A stretch of DNA of 64,000 nt from contig WHVA01000173.1 in NCBI GenBank assembly GCA_015179125.1, forward strand, positions 124,001 to 188,000. Reading direction: 5' to 3'. The first letter of the stretch is position 1, and every line of letters starts with the position of its first letter. A program made the translations under genes and the position numbers. Positions 10,469 to 21,275 of the stretch are shown here, piece after piece. Source of the DNA: Gautieria morchelliformis (taxonomy: Eukaryota; Basidiomycota; Agaricomycetes; Gomphales; Gomphaceae). The notes under the pieces are model-generated. The model did no database searches and had not been told where the DNA came from. It was given only the letters and a program-made list of their open reading frames with translations.

Positions 10469-12016
10469 ATGTCATGCCCAGATGTGGACAAATGGCATCC
10501 TGCCATGAAAGAGGAGATCAGATGCCTTCTAGAGAACGGCACCTGGGAATTGTGCGACCTCCCACAAGGTCACAAGGCGATTAAGTGTAAGTGGGTATAC
10601 TTGACAAAGCATGATACTGCTGGCCATGTCACCCGTTACCGCGCACGTCTCGTCGCCAAAGGTTTTTCACAGACCACTGGCATCGATTTTGAAGAAACCT
10701 TCGCACCCGTTGCAAGACTCAACTCCTTGAGGTTGCTGCTCGCACTTGCAGCCTCGCTGGATTGGGACATCCACCACGTTGATATCAAATCAGCATATCT
10801 CAATGGAGACTTGGACGAGGAAATTTATATGGATCAACCGAAGGGTTTCACGATCCAAGGCAAGGAAGACAAGGTGTGTCGCCTCAAAAAGGCCATCTAC
10901 AGCTTAAAGCAGGCAGGTCAGCAATGGCACATCCACCTGAACGACACACTGGAGGGACTCGGTTTTCAGAAACTCATTTCTGGCGATACTTCGATATTTA
11001 TCAAACGTCATGATGGGGGGGACCCGCTTATAGCGCTGGTCTATGTTGACGACATCGCTCTTTTCGGTATTCTACCAACAATCCAGGACTTCAAACGCGC
11101 AATTGCCACGCGCTACAAGGTAACTGATCTAGGGGAGATCAGTCAGTTCCTCGGTCTACATGTGACTCGAAACCGTCCGAAGAGATCACTTACCATCAAC
11201 CAGTCACACTATATTGAACACATGCTGACGCGTTTCGACATGTCTGGCTGCAAACCCAATTACACCCCACTCGCTACAGGGACGCAGCTAGTCGCAAACA
11301 TCGAGAGGGACTCAGATGCGTCCCTCACCTCCAAGTACCAACAGATCGTCGGGTCGCTCATGTACGCCATGCTAGGCTCTCGACCCGACATCTGTTTCCC
11401 TGTCAACCGCCTCTCTCAATTTGGTTCTAAGCCTGCCCAAGAGCATCTCTTTGCTGTACAGCACGTACTCTGTTACCTATCCGCTACACAAAATGTCATG
11501 CTGACATATGGATCAAATGATTCTACCGAATTGGTCAGGTACAGTGACTCTGACTGGGCCTCAGATACTGACAACCGCCGCTCAACCACTGGCTACACCT
11601 TCATCCTCGCTGGGGGCGCCGTTGCTTGGGCCACGCAGAAGCAACACACACCTGCACTCTCATCCACTGAAGCCGAGTACATGGCTCTTTGTGAATGTGC
11701 AAAACATGTGCAGTGGACACTTTCCCTCTTAAAACAACTCAACTTCACCGTTGACCTCCCACTGGAAATTTTTTGCGATTCCTCTGGAGCAAAAGAAATC
11801 GTAGCTAACAGCGTCTTTCACAAGCGGACCAAGCACATAGATATTCGTTATCACTATATTCGGGAATTGATCAACAGCCGCACAATCAATATCCTACCCG
11901 TTTCATCAAAGGAAAATATCACTGATCTTCTGACAAAATCTTTGCCTCAGGCCCAACACCAGTACCTCGTGAAGAATTTTGGTCTTGTTGATAGCTCAAG
12001 TACGGGGGAGTGTTGA
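10469..12016 (+). CDS. pol: Copia pol, reverse transcriptase and RNase H part
   Basis: An intact 515-codon frame. It contains the copia reverse transcriptase entry motif (WHPAMKEEIRCL), FAPVARLNSLRLLLALAAS, the catalytic YVDD (VYVDDIALFG, about 11040) and copia RNase H (DSDWASDTDNRRSTTG ... LSSTEAEYMAL). It is separated from integrase by a proline-rich linker containing two frame changes (about 9985 and 10395), so it has no proper start of its own. The last codons TGT TGA are the first six bases of the 3' LTR. Polymerase residues look preserved, but expression as part of a polyprotein is not possible in this copy. Confidence 0.92.
   Translation: MSCPDVDKWHPAMKEEIRCLLENGTWELCDLPQGHKAIKCKWVYLTKHDTAGHVTRYRARLVAKGFSQTTGIDFEETFAPVARLNSLRLLLALAASLDWDIHHVDIKSAYLNGDLDEEIYMDQPKGFTIQGKEDKVCRLKKAIYSLKQAGQQWHIHLNDTLEGLGFQKLISGDTSIFIKRHDGGDPLIALVYVDDIALFGILPTIQDFKRAIATRYKVTDLGEISQFLGLHVTRNRPKRSLTINQSHYIEHMLTRFDMSGCKPNYTPLATGTQLVANIERDSDASLTSKYQQIVGSLMYAMLGSRPDICFPVNRLSQFGSKPAQEHLFAVQHVLCYLSATQNVMLTYGSNDSTELVRYSDSDWASDTDNRRSTTGYTFILAGGAVAWATQKQHTPALSSTEAEYMALCECAKHVQWTLSLLKQLNFTVDLPLEIFCDSSGAKEIVANSVFHKRTKHIDIRYHYIRELINSRTINILPVSSKENITDLLTKSLPQAQHQYLVKNFGLVDSSSTGEC
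12002..12010 (+). promoter_or_regulatory. Polypurine tract before the 3' LTR
   Basis: The run CGGGGGAG ends directly at the 3' LTR start at 12011, the usual place for the plus-strand primer of an LTR retrotransposon. Confidence 0.7.
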
Positions 12017-12314
12017 AAAACCAGTCATACTTGACCGATCACCGAGATCACCGACCCTTTGTCCACTTAGCGCGTTGTCCCTTGCCGCAGCCCCTTTTGT
12101 AGTTTTCACCCCATTGTTTTACTCCAATTGTTCTATTCCTCTTTTAGAGTACAAAAGGTCTCTCTAGCCAGTATAAGTAGAGCCCCGATTGTACGACGAC
12201 CTCTCAGCTTCTCCTGACGTCATCTTAGGTATTTAGTCCTTTCCACTAATAGCATCAGCTTCTCCTGACGTCGTCTTAGCCTTAGAGCTCTTATCTCAGA
12301 CCTCTGCGCCTACA
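12011..12314 (+). repeat. 3' LTR of the copia element
   Basis: 304 bp, same ends as the 5' LTR (TGTTGAAAAACC...GCGCCTACA), followed by the target duplication AAAAC. It contributes the pol stop codon. Confidence 0.93.
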
Positions 12315-12319
12315 AAAAC

Positions 12320-13340
12320 AGGGTGTCCCCTGATAAACCCTCAACCCATGTGACATGTAAATGTCCTGGGAGTATCAACCTTGGACTGGGAATATCCCAG
12401 TGATCAACACCCTGAGGGTGTCGCCGATGGTGAGCCAAATCTTGCTGGCTGACATGAGATTCTGAAAAGAGTTGTCATAGCTGGGATGTAGTAGCTAGTA
12501 GTAGCAATATGATTCAGGCTTTGAGGTGAAGTTGGATTGAGAACATTTCAGGTGAGAAAGTATACGTGTGTACAAGTAATGTATGCATCCAAAGACAATA
12601 ACAGCTGTGATTGGCCGCTTCAGGATAATGGAACACAGTGAGTATATTTACTGCTAGTCTTGGATGTACATGGACAAGTATTTAACTACTGTAGGGATCA
12701 CTGGGTGATGTCGCAATACTGAGGTGAAGTGATGGAAAGGGATAGGAATGAGACGGCAATGAAATGGGAGAGTGAATGTGTACTAGCTGAACGTGGAATT
12801 AACCAGACAGGTATACATACATAGGGCCAGGCCATGCAGGTACAGCTTAATGCATCTCAGGCCTTGATGCAGATCAGTGTTACATACACATGGATCAGTA
12901 TGTGGAGTAATGGCCTCGATCAGTAGCATGTGTTCTATTACATCAGACATGTGTGTGATGTATGTGCCATGGCTTGGCGGGCTCCACAGTTGATGGAAGG
13001 ATAGTATTGGCTCAGAGATAGGTGTATGTGAACACATGGGCTCAGGGTGTGTGTGTGTGTATGAGGAGATGAGTGGTTACTGGGTTTGTGACATTCATGG
13101 CCATGATGCATGATGAGGATGCAGTGTGACAGCATGACATGTACAACTCATAACATGGGTGTGATTTGTACTGTCCTGATAAGGAAGGTGGTCCATTGTA
13201 GTCCATAGACTCGAGATAATGTTGTTATGGTATTTCAGTATGTTTTTGTGTTAGGAGTGGGATTGCATAGCTTTGGTTGTATATTCATAACATATTCCAC
13301 CACTGGTCAGTTGTATGGAAAAGGTTGTGTAGCTGCAGCC
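12320..13340. other. Non-coding, repeat-like stretch
   Basis: No supportable gene. The first bases (ACAGGGTGTCCCCTGATA) look like the end of a G1-type LTR cut by the copia insertion. The part at 12460-13100 resembles 3480-3950 weakly. A GT microsatellite-like run lies near 13050. All ORFs here are short and lack domain signals. Confidence 0.4.
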
Positions 13341-13344
13341 TGAG

Positions 13345-13830
13345 AGGAGAGGGGGGTTTGCTGTTTTTGGGAGCAAGTGCCCTCACCCACATCCAAACAT
13401 CCAGGTCATGGATGTTGAGGCTGCCATCTGGCTCCTTGTGGATGGCAGTTGGGATGCCCTCAGGGTTGAAGAGTCAACCCTGAAGTACCTCACTGATGTC
13501 ATTGGCAGTGCCTTAACCAATGAGGAAGCAACCAGTCTTATGGTTGCTGGCCTGGGACTCATCCCAGGTGCACTTGAATGTGGCAGTCATGCCATGTGAG
13601 CATGAACCTAGGGGTGTGGCCTTGGCCTGTTTGAGCAGGTCCTGGAACCTCTGCTCTCTTGTGCCACAGAGGTTGCACCACTCAGCCCCCCTCAGCCCAT
13701 TGCTGGGGCCTTTTACCTATGGGCCATGGAAGGCAGCCCGTCACAGAGAGCGGTGGATCTCTAAGTGGGCCCTCCTGTGATGCCATTCCTTCAGCCCTGG
13801 ATCAGTCCCTAAGTGCCACTTCAAATTCTG
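13345..13830 (-). pseudogene. Diverged fragment of an unrecognised repeated protein family
   Basis: On the minus strand this stretch encodes a recognisable relative of the protein at 16276-18130. The best block reads NPEGIPTAIHKEPDGSLNI and then DLDVWMWVRALAP, against NPEGIPSAIRDNADGTLNL and DMDIWMWLKALAP in the longer copy. The DNA from about 13370 to 13770 runs parallel to 16895-17290. Frameshifts break it. The function of the family is unknown to me; see the longer copy. Confidence 0.65.
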
Positions 13831-13929
13831 TGATGATGGATCAGTCTGAATAGATCTGGAATATCAAGGAGGAGCTTTGGGCCAGCCAAGCGAAGAATGA
13901 TGTAATAGAAAATGCACTGGAGGTTGTCC

Positions 13930-14938
13930 CTTTTCACTCGAAAATTCCACCTGCTTCCCACCACGTTCGCCCCCTCTGGCTTCTCCACTAGATACCACCT
14001 GCGGTATCCCATCTACATCTGGTACTCCTCCTCACATACCCTTCTCCACTTCTCTGCGTTCTCTGACCTCATCGCTTCCTTGTAGCTTCCTGGCTCATCC
14101 TCTGCTAATACGGCGAATGCCCTCTCGCTCTCCTCCAGTTCCATCCTCCCGTGTTCCATGGCTGCTATTTCTGTGAGTAGTGCTGCGTTTCTCTTTCCTC
14201 TCCCATACTCTGTGTTCGATGGATCCATCTATGGTCCCCTTGAAAATTCCTTCGGTGCTGTTTCTGTATTTTCTTCTGTACTGTCTTTCTCTTTCCTTTC
14301 ACCTTCAACTTCCTTCTCTGTTCCACATTCGGCTTCTGCGTCGAAACTCTCCAATTGCATCTCCCCTCCTCTTATCCCCAATGTTTCCTCAATTACCTCC
14401 TCACTCTCTCGCAACTCCTCTTCATTGTCCTCAACCAGTATGAGCGGTGGGATTGTGTCATTGTCGTCCGCCGTCTCGTCATGATCCGGTTCTGGCTGCT
14501 TGACGCATTTGTGGGTTTCGCTGTCGATTACCCAGAGAGAAGGGGTATCGTCGTCATCGATCAGCTGTATTTTGGTATGTTTGATGTGTTTTAGTTCATC
14601 GAATATAACATCCCTGGCTTTGATCAGCGTCCTGGTGCGTGGTACCCACACCTTGTATGCCTTTGAATCTTCGAAGTACCCCACAAAAATCCCCTCGACT
14701 GACTTAAAATCCACCTTCTTCCTCGTTGCCTTCGGTAGCAGTGCCCAGCATCTTGACCCGTACATGTGTAGCCAGTCCAATCTGGGTTTGGTTCCCCATA
14801 GCACCTCATATGGTGATATGCTGAGTCTGTGGTGCAGTAGTCTATTTTTGACGAAATTTACCGTTTCCACTGCTGATACCCAGAACCGATTTGATAGGTT
14901 CGTGTCGTGCTGTAGGGTGAGTGTGCCCTCTTGAAAGG
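13930..14938 (-). pseudogene. Copia pol fragment (end of integrase to start of reverse transcriptase), second lineage
   Basis: Minus-strand frames give LQHDTNLSNRFWVSAVETVN, then NRLLHHRLSISPYEVLWG, KSVEGIFVGYFEDSKAYKVW and RDVIFDELKH, the standard C-terminal part of copia integrase. An acidic linker and GSYKEAMRSENAEKWRRVCEEEYQM then lead into reverse transcriptase (ANVVGSRWNFRVKRDNL). Similarity stops near 13930 on one side, and the R1 element cuts it at 14939 on the other. It differs from the 7405-12314 element and may belong with the fragment at 3127-3420. Confidence 0.8.
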
Positions 14939-15966
14939 TGTCAAGATTGGTTTTTAGGCGTTAATATTGTGTATTAGTGAACACAGCAAATGCCCGAATA
15001 ACTTGTGCAAAGAGGTATGCCGTTCGGCGAAGAAGGTGAACCAATGAATGTTCAAAAGGTAAGAGGGTTGCTCGAATGGAGCTCGCCCTATCTACAGTCA
15101 TAGCAAAATAGCCCGTGGCACTGGACGATGTAACGTGCAAGGTGTCCCAGAAAGGTTGTCTAAGTAGCAACAATCCTTTCGCCGGCGAAGGTGCTCCTTC
15201 AGAGCCCTTCGCCAACAGCACAGATAATAGTTCGAAGGCTAAGGTAACGAAAATGAAGTATGGAAACTCACCAGTGATGCTTAAGTCTTCCTCTGGTCGA
15301 AGACAGAAATCTACAGGAGAGGGCTCAAGATGATAGTCACAGCGAGGTCAAGTTTTGCACAAGATGGACATATGATAATTGAACTGGGGAATATACATGT
15401 GAATGTAGACTAGTTATACCGAATGCTCATATGATGCTAGCGAATAGGAAAGAGGCCGTTGTGAGTCAGGGTTGGATCGGGGTGCGCAGTCAGGATACAG
15501 AAAAGATGAAACATATACAATAGAAACAAGGAGGAGTGTGAATGTGAAATGACGGGGAGAAAAGACGATGAAGGCACCTATGTACAAAAACACGCCTTGA
15601 GACCTGCATATATGTTTCATTGCACGGGCTCTTCATCTGCTGGGCTGATCCCACATGATCTACGGTTAGGGCATCCTGCGAATGCATGCTGGCCATATGA
15701 ACACCTAAAGGGGTTGCATCGGGAAGATGATGGGGCCAGCGATGAACCATCACGCCGGGTAGAGGATGTTGATCGTGTTTGATGGCGTGCCTGCTGGCTA
15801 ATGATGCGAGCAGCGAATGGTCATTTGGTGAATGTGGCGAAGGCTGAGTGCATCGACCATAGATGAGGCGTGGTTGGATGGCAGGGCAAGTTGGGCGAAC
15901 ACAAAGGAGGAGTGGTGAAAGGGAAAACTGGGATAGCTGGGTGCAGGAAATACACGAGTCATGACA
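14939..15966. mobile_element. R1 long LTR-like element, copy 1
   Basis: It starts TGTCAAGATTGG, as does the insert at 58281, and the two run parallel for most of this length (shared blocks include GCGAATAGGAAAGAGGCCGT and ACCATCA). It ends GAGTCATGACA, so the ends are TGTCA...TGACA. No protein is encoded. Unlike the copy at 58281, I find no matching 5-bp flanks (AAAGG before, ATCCA after), so the right end may be truncated. Most likely a solo LTR of an unidentified LTR element; a non-autonomous element is possible. Confidence 0.65.
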
Positions 15967-15989
15967 ATCCAGGGGAACATCCAAAAGGG

Positions 15990-16255
15990 GGTTAGGCCGA
16001 GTAGGTAAGAGGGCCAGTGATGGACTGTAAAGATGTTGATCTTAAACCCTGTATATCACAAGGGCAGACAGAACTTGACCAATGAGTGGTATTCTGGATG
16101 CTACGTAGTGACAGGTAAAGGTAAGATGCGATGGGAACCGCTGACCAGTTCCCACGCATAAACTATACAGTGGGTCCCTAAGGGGCCCACTGGGATTAGG
16201 TAATAACTAGTATACATACATGGATACATAGGTTATTTACACCCTCCCCCTCTAT
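15990..16255 (-). mobile_element. Second copy of the LINE 5' region
   Basis: It matches 7080-7345 closely, for example CCCACGCATAAACTATACAG and AGGGGCCCACTGGGATTA followed by GTAATAACTA, and both copies stop near the word TTATTTACACC. Only the 5' UTR and perhaps the first codons are present; no ORF1 follows. It lies directly beyond the end of the unrecognised ORF at 16276. Confidence 0.7.
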
Positions 16256-16275
16256 AGACAACTATAGGGCATTGC

Positions 16276-18130
16276 TTAGGACTCATAGAGGTCATCCATG
16301 ATGGCATCCTCTAGTGATTCATTGTCATTGTATGGGGCCGGAGGAGCACGTGACTCCGCCGGAGGCACCTCCACATCCGCGGGGGTGGTTGGGTGAGGTG
16401 GCTCTACCTCACCGCTGGCGGGGGCTTCCGCCTGGTTGGCGAGGTCGGTGTCCTCACGGAGCATGGCCTCGACGGCCGGGTCATCGGCCTGGGGAGGAGG
16501 CCGGAAGCATGCCAGCTCTTGATTGAGCTGAGCGTGAGTAAGCAGTCGTGGCACCGCGGCCCTCACATGGCTGGTCTCGAGGCCCTTTTGTTGGCCCTCC
16601 CGTGCAGCGGCACTGAACGCCACGCTGGTGAGGCTGCGTTGAACATAGTGTTCAATGCGCGCCACTCGCTCGCAAGTGACGCCGGCGTAGCGGGCCAGCC
16701 ATCGCGCGATCTCAGCGAGTGGGATGTCGGACCCAGCTCAGCCTCCCACGGGATATTGACCCGTGATGGATAACCGCAGGCTGGTGCTCTGCGATGTCAG
16801 GCATTCCCTGGCATCGACGAAGCTCAACCATTGGTTGGTCGAGCTGAACAAGTCAAGGAGTCTCGACTTGAGAGGTGACGCGACCCCTTTAACTCGGGGT
16901 GCGAGTGCCTTCAACCACATCCAGATGTCCATGTCATCTAGGTTGAGGGTTCCATCCGCGTTGTCGCGGATGGCAGAAGGGATTCCTTCGGGGTTGTGTA
17001 TCCAACCCCTTAGGATGGCGGCAATGTCGTGTGGGGTACCACTCGCTATCACGAGACAATCCCGTTTGGGATTGCAAGTGCGTTGCTCGCACTCGATGCG
17101 CTTGAACACGCCGATCATCTTGGGTGTGCTCACGAATTGTGGCATGTCCTTTGCGCGCGCTAGAAGCTCAACGAATCGTGCATCGTTGAGCAGGCAGACA
17201 TTGTACCATTGCGTATGCCGCTGTTGTGCCTTTCCTACTGGTCGTGGTAGGAGGCCCGTCTCGGAGATCGGCGGGTCTCCGAGTGGTATGATCACTCCCT
17301 CCCCCAGGTAAGGAGGGTGAACTGTCCCCGCCGGTGGCGGCAGGTCCACGTGAGGCCCGATGCACTGGGCCTTGATCAACGCTACCTGCCATTGTAGGGC
17401 AGGGTCATTGATTGTGTGCGACGGTGATGCCACCAGGTATGCACTGATCGCGCTTTCCTTCGCAATGGCTAGACCATTGATGGTGTTGGGGGTGCCGCAC
17501 AATTTCTTGCACTTCTTTTTTGGCTGCTCAGCTATACGCTGAGCCCTGTCCGGATCGTACATCTTCCAGATGGAGGAGTCAGACTCCCATCCATCCAGGA
17601 TGTCGTACACCGCGTCGGACAGCGCGCTCCACCCCTCTGTTGACATTGGGGTGGGCGCCGATATTCGGGAGGCCAGTCCTGAGGCTGCGCGTGCTGGCAA
17701 GGGTGCCGTCACGCAAGGTGATGAGGGCCCGGCCACTGGGTCTGTGGCCAGGTCATGGCATGGCCTTTTTGAGGCAGTGTGTGTGAGCTGTAGCGCCTGG
17801 TGGAGGGCCTTGGCCGCAACCAGGATTCCCCTGGAACCCTTAATATCCTTTTCGGTCAGGCCGACATCATACAGGTTTCCGAGCGAGCAATTCGCAAACT
17901 CAAGATGCTTGACACCCAGTGTGTTAATTGCCACATGACCACTTTTGCTGAGTTGTCCTCTTAGGTCAAGTGGAATGATGCCACCCTTTACAACACTTTC
18001 TATAATAGCCTCGCTGAGCATATCAAAGACCACATGCTCTCTTAGGAACATCCTGAAAGCCTTGACGATCTTAAGCGTCAGGCTCTTCGCATTGACAATC
18101 GCTACCGGAACACCAAGGCGAAAAGCAGAC
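16276..18130 (-). pseudogene. Unrecognised repeated-family protein, about 590 residues, one in-frame stop
   Basis: The minus-strand frame runs from about 18130 (no ATG until 18051) to TAG at 16276, broken only by a TGA at 16738-16740. Beyond the TGA the same frame continues with AGSDIPLAEIARWLARYAGV. Features seen: an N-terminal segment with LRGQLSKSGHVAINTLGVKH, a basic KKKCKKL stretch in the middle, a block with WYNVCLLNDARFVELLARAK, a block with NPEGIPSAIRDNADGTLNL, and an acidic, proline-rich C-terminus. No zinc knuckle, protease, polymerase or membrane segment is visible. A diverged copy at 13345-13830 shows it is repetitive, so an ORF of a mobile element is likely. The 5' end is cut at the junction with the gypsy relic near 18130. 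Confidence 0.6.
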
Positions 18131-18134
18131 TACA

Positions 18135-20003
18135 ACTTCCATTCACCCCCCTTCCTCTTCCAAGTCATCTTCCATACCTCATGCTAACGCTCGCTCCAGA
18201 CCCTCTGCAGCAGCCAAGCCTGGCGACCAGAAAGACCTTTCTGGTAACCTTGATGCTACCGGACATCTCACTGAAGCGAGAAAGAGCAATGAAAATCCAA
18301 AGGCCTTTGTCCATATTGCGGTGAACCCCCCACACATCACGCAAAGCAGTGCTGTTATCAGGATCCTGCCTCAACCACTGGCAGGGCTATCTTCACCCTT
18401 GAAGGTGACCCTCAGGTAACCAGTCTCAAAGAGGTCTCCAAAGATAGTGAAGACTCTCCTGCGGAAAACTAGTTCATGATCCCTCTGCAGTGTTAACAAT
18501 GGGTCGCTCTGTTCCTTTGAACACCAATCCCATTCACTCTGTACCATCTGTGTATCTGTTCGCTTCCATTATTTCCCATTCTGATTCATCCTTCACTATC
18601 CATATACACCTTCCCGGTCTCTCTAACTCCGTTCCTACTCTCATCCGACTCTGGTGCCACTTCAAATTTCAGTGATAGCTCATTCTCCTCTCGTCCTGGT
18701 TTTGCATGTACATCGCTTTGTTCACCAATCGCTCTCTGCCTTTTTGATGGAAAACCAGCTACTGGTGGTTTCATTCACAAATATCTTGATACTAGTCTCA
18801 CATTCAGCGACTCCTCTTCGCAGGACATTTCACTACTTGTCACACACTGTTGTTCTCGGGCTCTCGTGGCTTCACTCTACGAAGGCCATCACCAATTGGG
18901 GTACTCTCACAATTACCTTCCCCCTCGGCACCACTTCCATACTACCACGTATGATGGTCACTATGGCCTGCATGATGATTTCCCCTCTTGCTATCTTCGA
19001 CATCATTCACGAATCCATACTGGCTCAATGCTTTCGCCACTGTCAGTTCCTGGTTCAAACTCATCCCCGCCATCCTTGGGTTACGTCCTGAACATGGCGA
19101 TTGGACCACTCTCTTACATCTTGGTCCTTCCCTCAGATGTCACTTCCTTGCCCGCTCCTATTCTGAATCTTTCTGGTTATGAACAGACGTTCGACATGGA
19201 TGGTGAACCATTACTTCTGTCAGTAAAGCCCATGGAGAATCACTCCTCTGAGTCCTCCATATCACTTCCCGATACTCTTATCCACCCATTTTCAGCTGAA
19301 GCAAGAAACATAATAGAAACCGAACCTATTCAACCAAAAACAGTGCCCGAGCCCATTTCGAATCCGCCTCACCCCTGTACACCATGTATAGAATTGCTAA
19401 CTGATGACCTGTTCCCTTGTTTGCCTCCTGATCCACCTCCTACATGAAGGACAACACCACATATAAGCCTAATTGGCGTGGCTGCCTTTGAGCTAATCAT
19501 CAAACTCAGCGAAGAAGAAACATTCATGTTGAGCATGCATCCTACTACCCCCGAACCCACTTCGCTTCACGCTGTACACAATGCACCAGGTCCGACTACC
19601 CTCCTTCACAAAAACCTCCTACCGAGGGATGAACTGGAGATGTTCAAAACTGTGGTACCAGAGGAGTACCACGACTTCTTCAATACCTTCTCGCATGCTA
19701 AAGCCAAAAACTTTCCCCCACATCACCCTTATGACCACACCATCAAGATCGAGAATGATGGCACACCACCTCATGGCCCCATATACCTGCTCTCGAACAC
19801 CGAATTAGAAGCACTTCACGACTATCTTGAAGATATGCTAGGCAAGGGATTCATCTGCTCCTTCCAATCGCCTGGTGGTGCCCCTGTAGTATTCATGAAG
19901 AAAAAGGATGGTACACTAAGGATGTGTGTGGACTATGGAGGGTTGAACCGTATCATGTGAAAGAACAAGTACCCTATACCACTGATTCCGAGCCTTAACA
20001 TTC
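18135..20003 (+). mobile_element. Gypsy (Ty3) relic: gag end, protease region and start of reverse transcriptase
   Basis: At about 18295-18345 one frame contains a zinc knuckle CPYCGEPPTHHAKQC followed by a short gag tail and stop. A long protease-linker region follows. At 19640-19960 comes typical agaricomycete gypsy sequence: [57 protein letters not shown] and [24 protein letters not shown] at 19958-19960 replaces the codon after NRIM, and KNKYPIPLIPSL follows before similarity ends near 20003. The catalytic YxDD region is absent and no LTRs are seen. It is unrelated in detail to G1 and G2. Confidence 0.8.
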
Positions 20004-20880
20004 TTTGTTTTTTTTTTTTCAGATCATGTCCGTATTTTCACATTATTTTTCACCCATGTCGTGACCATTGTCACACAGTCCATGTTTGTTACCGGTTACC
20101 TATGACTGTACTATCTGTTTTCTGGGGTGATGCTGGAATTTTGACGCAATTTTTCAGGCCATTCCCTCTGGTTTTTTGGGGTTATACTGGTTGTGTAATC
20201 CCATACGCTGTCACCCTGCTCTTTTTGGGGTTTCATACAATTTTTCAGTGACATGATGCCTATTGTTTCCCTGTTCTTTCTGGCACATTGTATGTGTTCA
20301 GGACTCAACACTTTATATTCATTTGCCCATGTCACCTTGCCCCCCATCTGTCGCTCTTTAAAGGTACATCATTGTCCATTCTCCTATCACAGTGCAGTCA
20401 TTGAATCTTTGCCCTTTGCTGTTCCATGCCTTTCCGTTGGATTTCCCCTCCTTGCACATAATCACTTTCCATCCACCTGTGTCTTGGAATTTATGTGTTC
20501 CGAGACATACATCCTTCTTATACTTCCATATCATCTTTCGTCATTTGTTGCATAGTACCTGGGCTTATGAGTCATTCCCACTATGCCTTGCCCATTACCT
20601 GTCGGGAGTGGTGGAATAATCTGCGGTCTACAAAATAGTGTTTGGTATGTTGTCTGGAATCCATCTCTCTCTCACTGTTCAATGCTATCTTATAGATCTT
20701 CAATCTTACCGTTATTTGGCTGACCTTCCATTCAACAATCTATCCCATGACAAGTCAAGTAGAAAATAAAAAAGGTTAACATACTCTCCTATTAATACAG
20801 GTGGCTTTATGTGTTATTTGTCAATTGGCCATGGCTTGGTAAAAAAACTGCAGAGTTGTTGTCGCACAATCAGGAAGGAA
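20004..20880. other. No gene recognised
   Basis: T-rich sequence with a run of 13 T near 20010 and several TTTTTGGGG words. Short ORFs lack domain signals. It may be the degraded body of the Helitron whose helicase tail follows. Confidence 0.3.
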
Positions 20881-20892
20881 GCTTATTACTGT

Positions 20893-21223
20893 TAACATGC
20901 TCCATGTCCATGGTGGACTTAATCGTATTGATAAGGAGAGTGTCCTCCTTCCCCATATCACCTTCTCTTCTTTGCTGCCTTCCACAGGCCACACTCTTCT
21001 TCACAGGCAATTTCCTTTATATGCAGCATATGCCACCACTTTCAATAGCTGTCAAGGTCTTACCCTGGATCATGTTGCCATTGACCTAACCACCCCTCTA
21101 TTCAGCCATGGACAACTTTACACTGCTTTATCACATGTTTGACATAGAGATGATGTTTGAGTACATTTTCCTTTACATGAACTGGAGACACAAAACATAG
21201 TCTACAATGAAATTGTCCTCTGA
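20893..21223 (+). pseudogene. C-terminal end of a Helitron Pif1-like helicase
   Basis: The frame contains VLLPHITFSS, RQFPLYAAYATTFNSCQGLT, LDHVAIDLTTPLFSHGQLYT and ALSHV, which match the last helicase motifs (the QFP...A...T.N..QG.T and HGQLYVALSR patterns) of Helitron and Pif1 helicases. After a stop it goes on with ETQNIVYNEIVL and TGA at 21221-21223, the usual end of Helitron helicases. Key residues are degraded (SCQG for KSQG, SHV for SRV). The Rep domain and upstream helicase motifs are not present. Confidence 0.75.
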
Positions 21224-21275
21224 TTGATACATATTCCCACACGCGATGCATCCCCCCGCAGGTAGCCGCGCAGCT

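Larger units (their letters stand above)
7405..12314 (+). mobile_element. Ty1/copia retrotransposon, full length, inactivated
   Basis: Two 304-bp LTRs (7405-7708 and 12011-12314) bracket gag and pol in the copia order protease, integrase, reverse transcriptase, RNase H. Target duplication AAAAC is present at 7400-7404 and 12315-12319. The LTRs differ at about six positions by eye, so the insertion is fairly recent. It landed in sequence resembling the end of a G1 LTR (GGAACTGG... then ACAGGGTGTCCCCTGA), in which AAAAC is the target. Several stops and two frameshifts in gag and pol make it non-autonomous. Confidence 0.95.

Noticed and set aside
16738-16740. In-frame TGA in the unknown ORF as programmed readthrough
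   Set aside because: One stop in a repetitive, 5'-truncated copy is more simply decay; no context for readthrough is evident.
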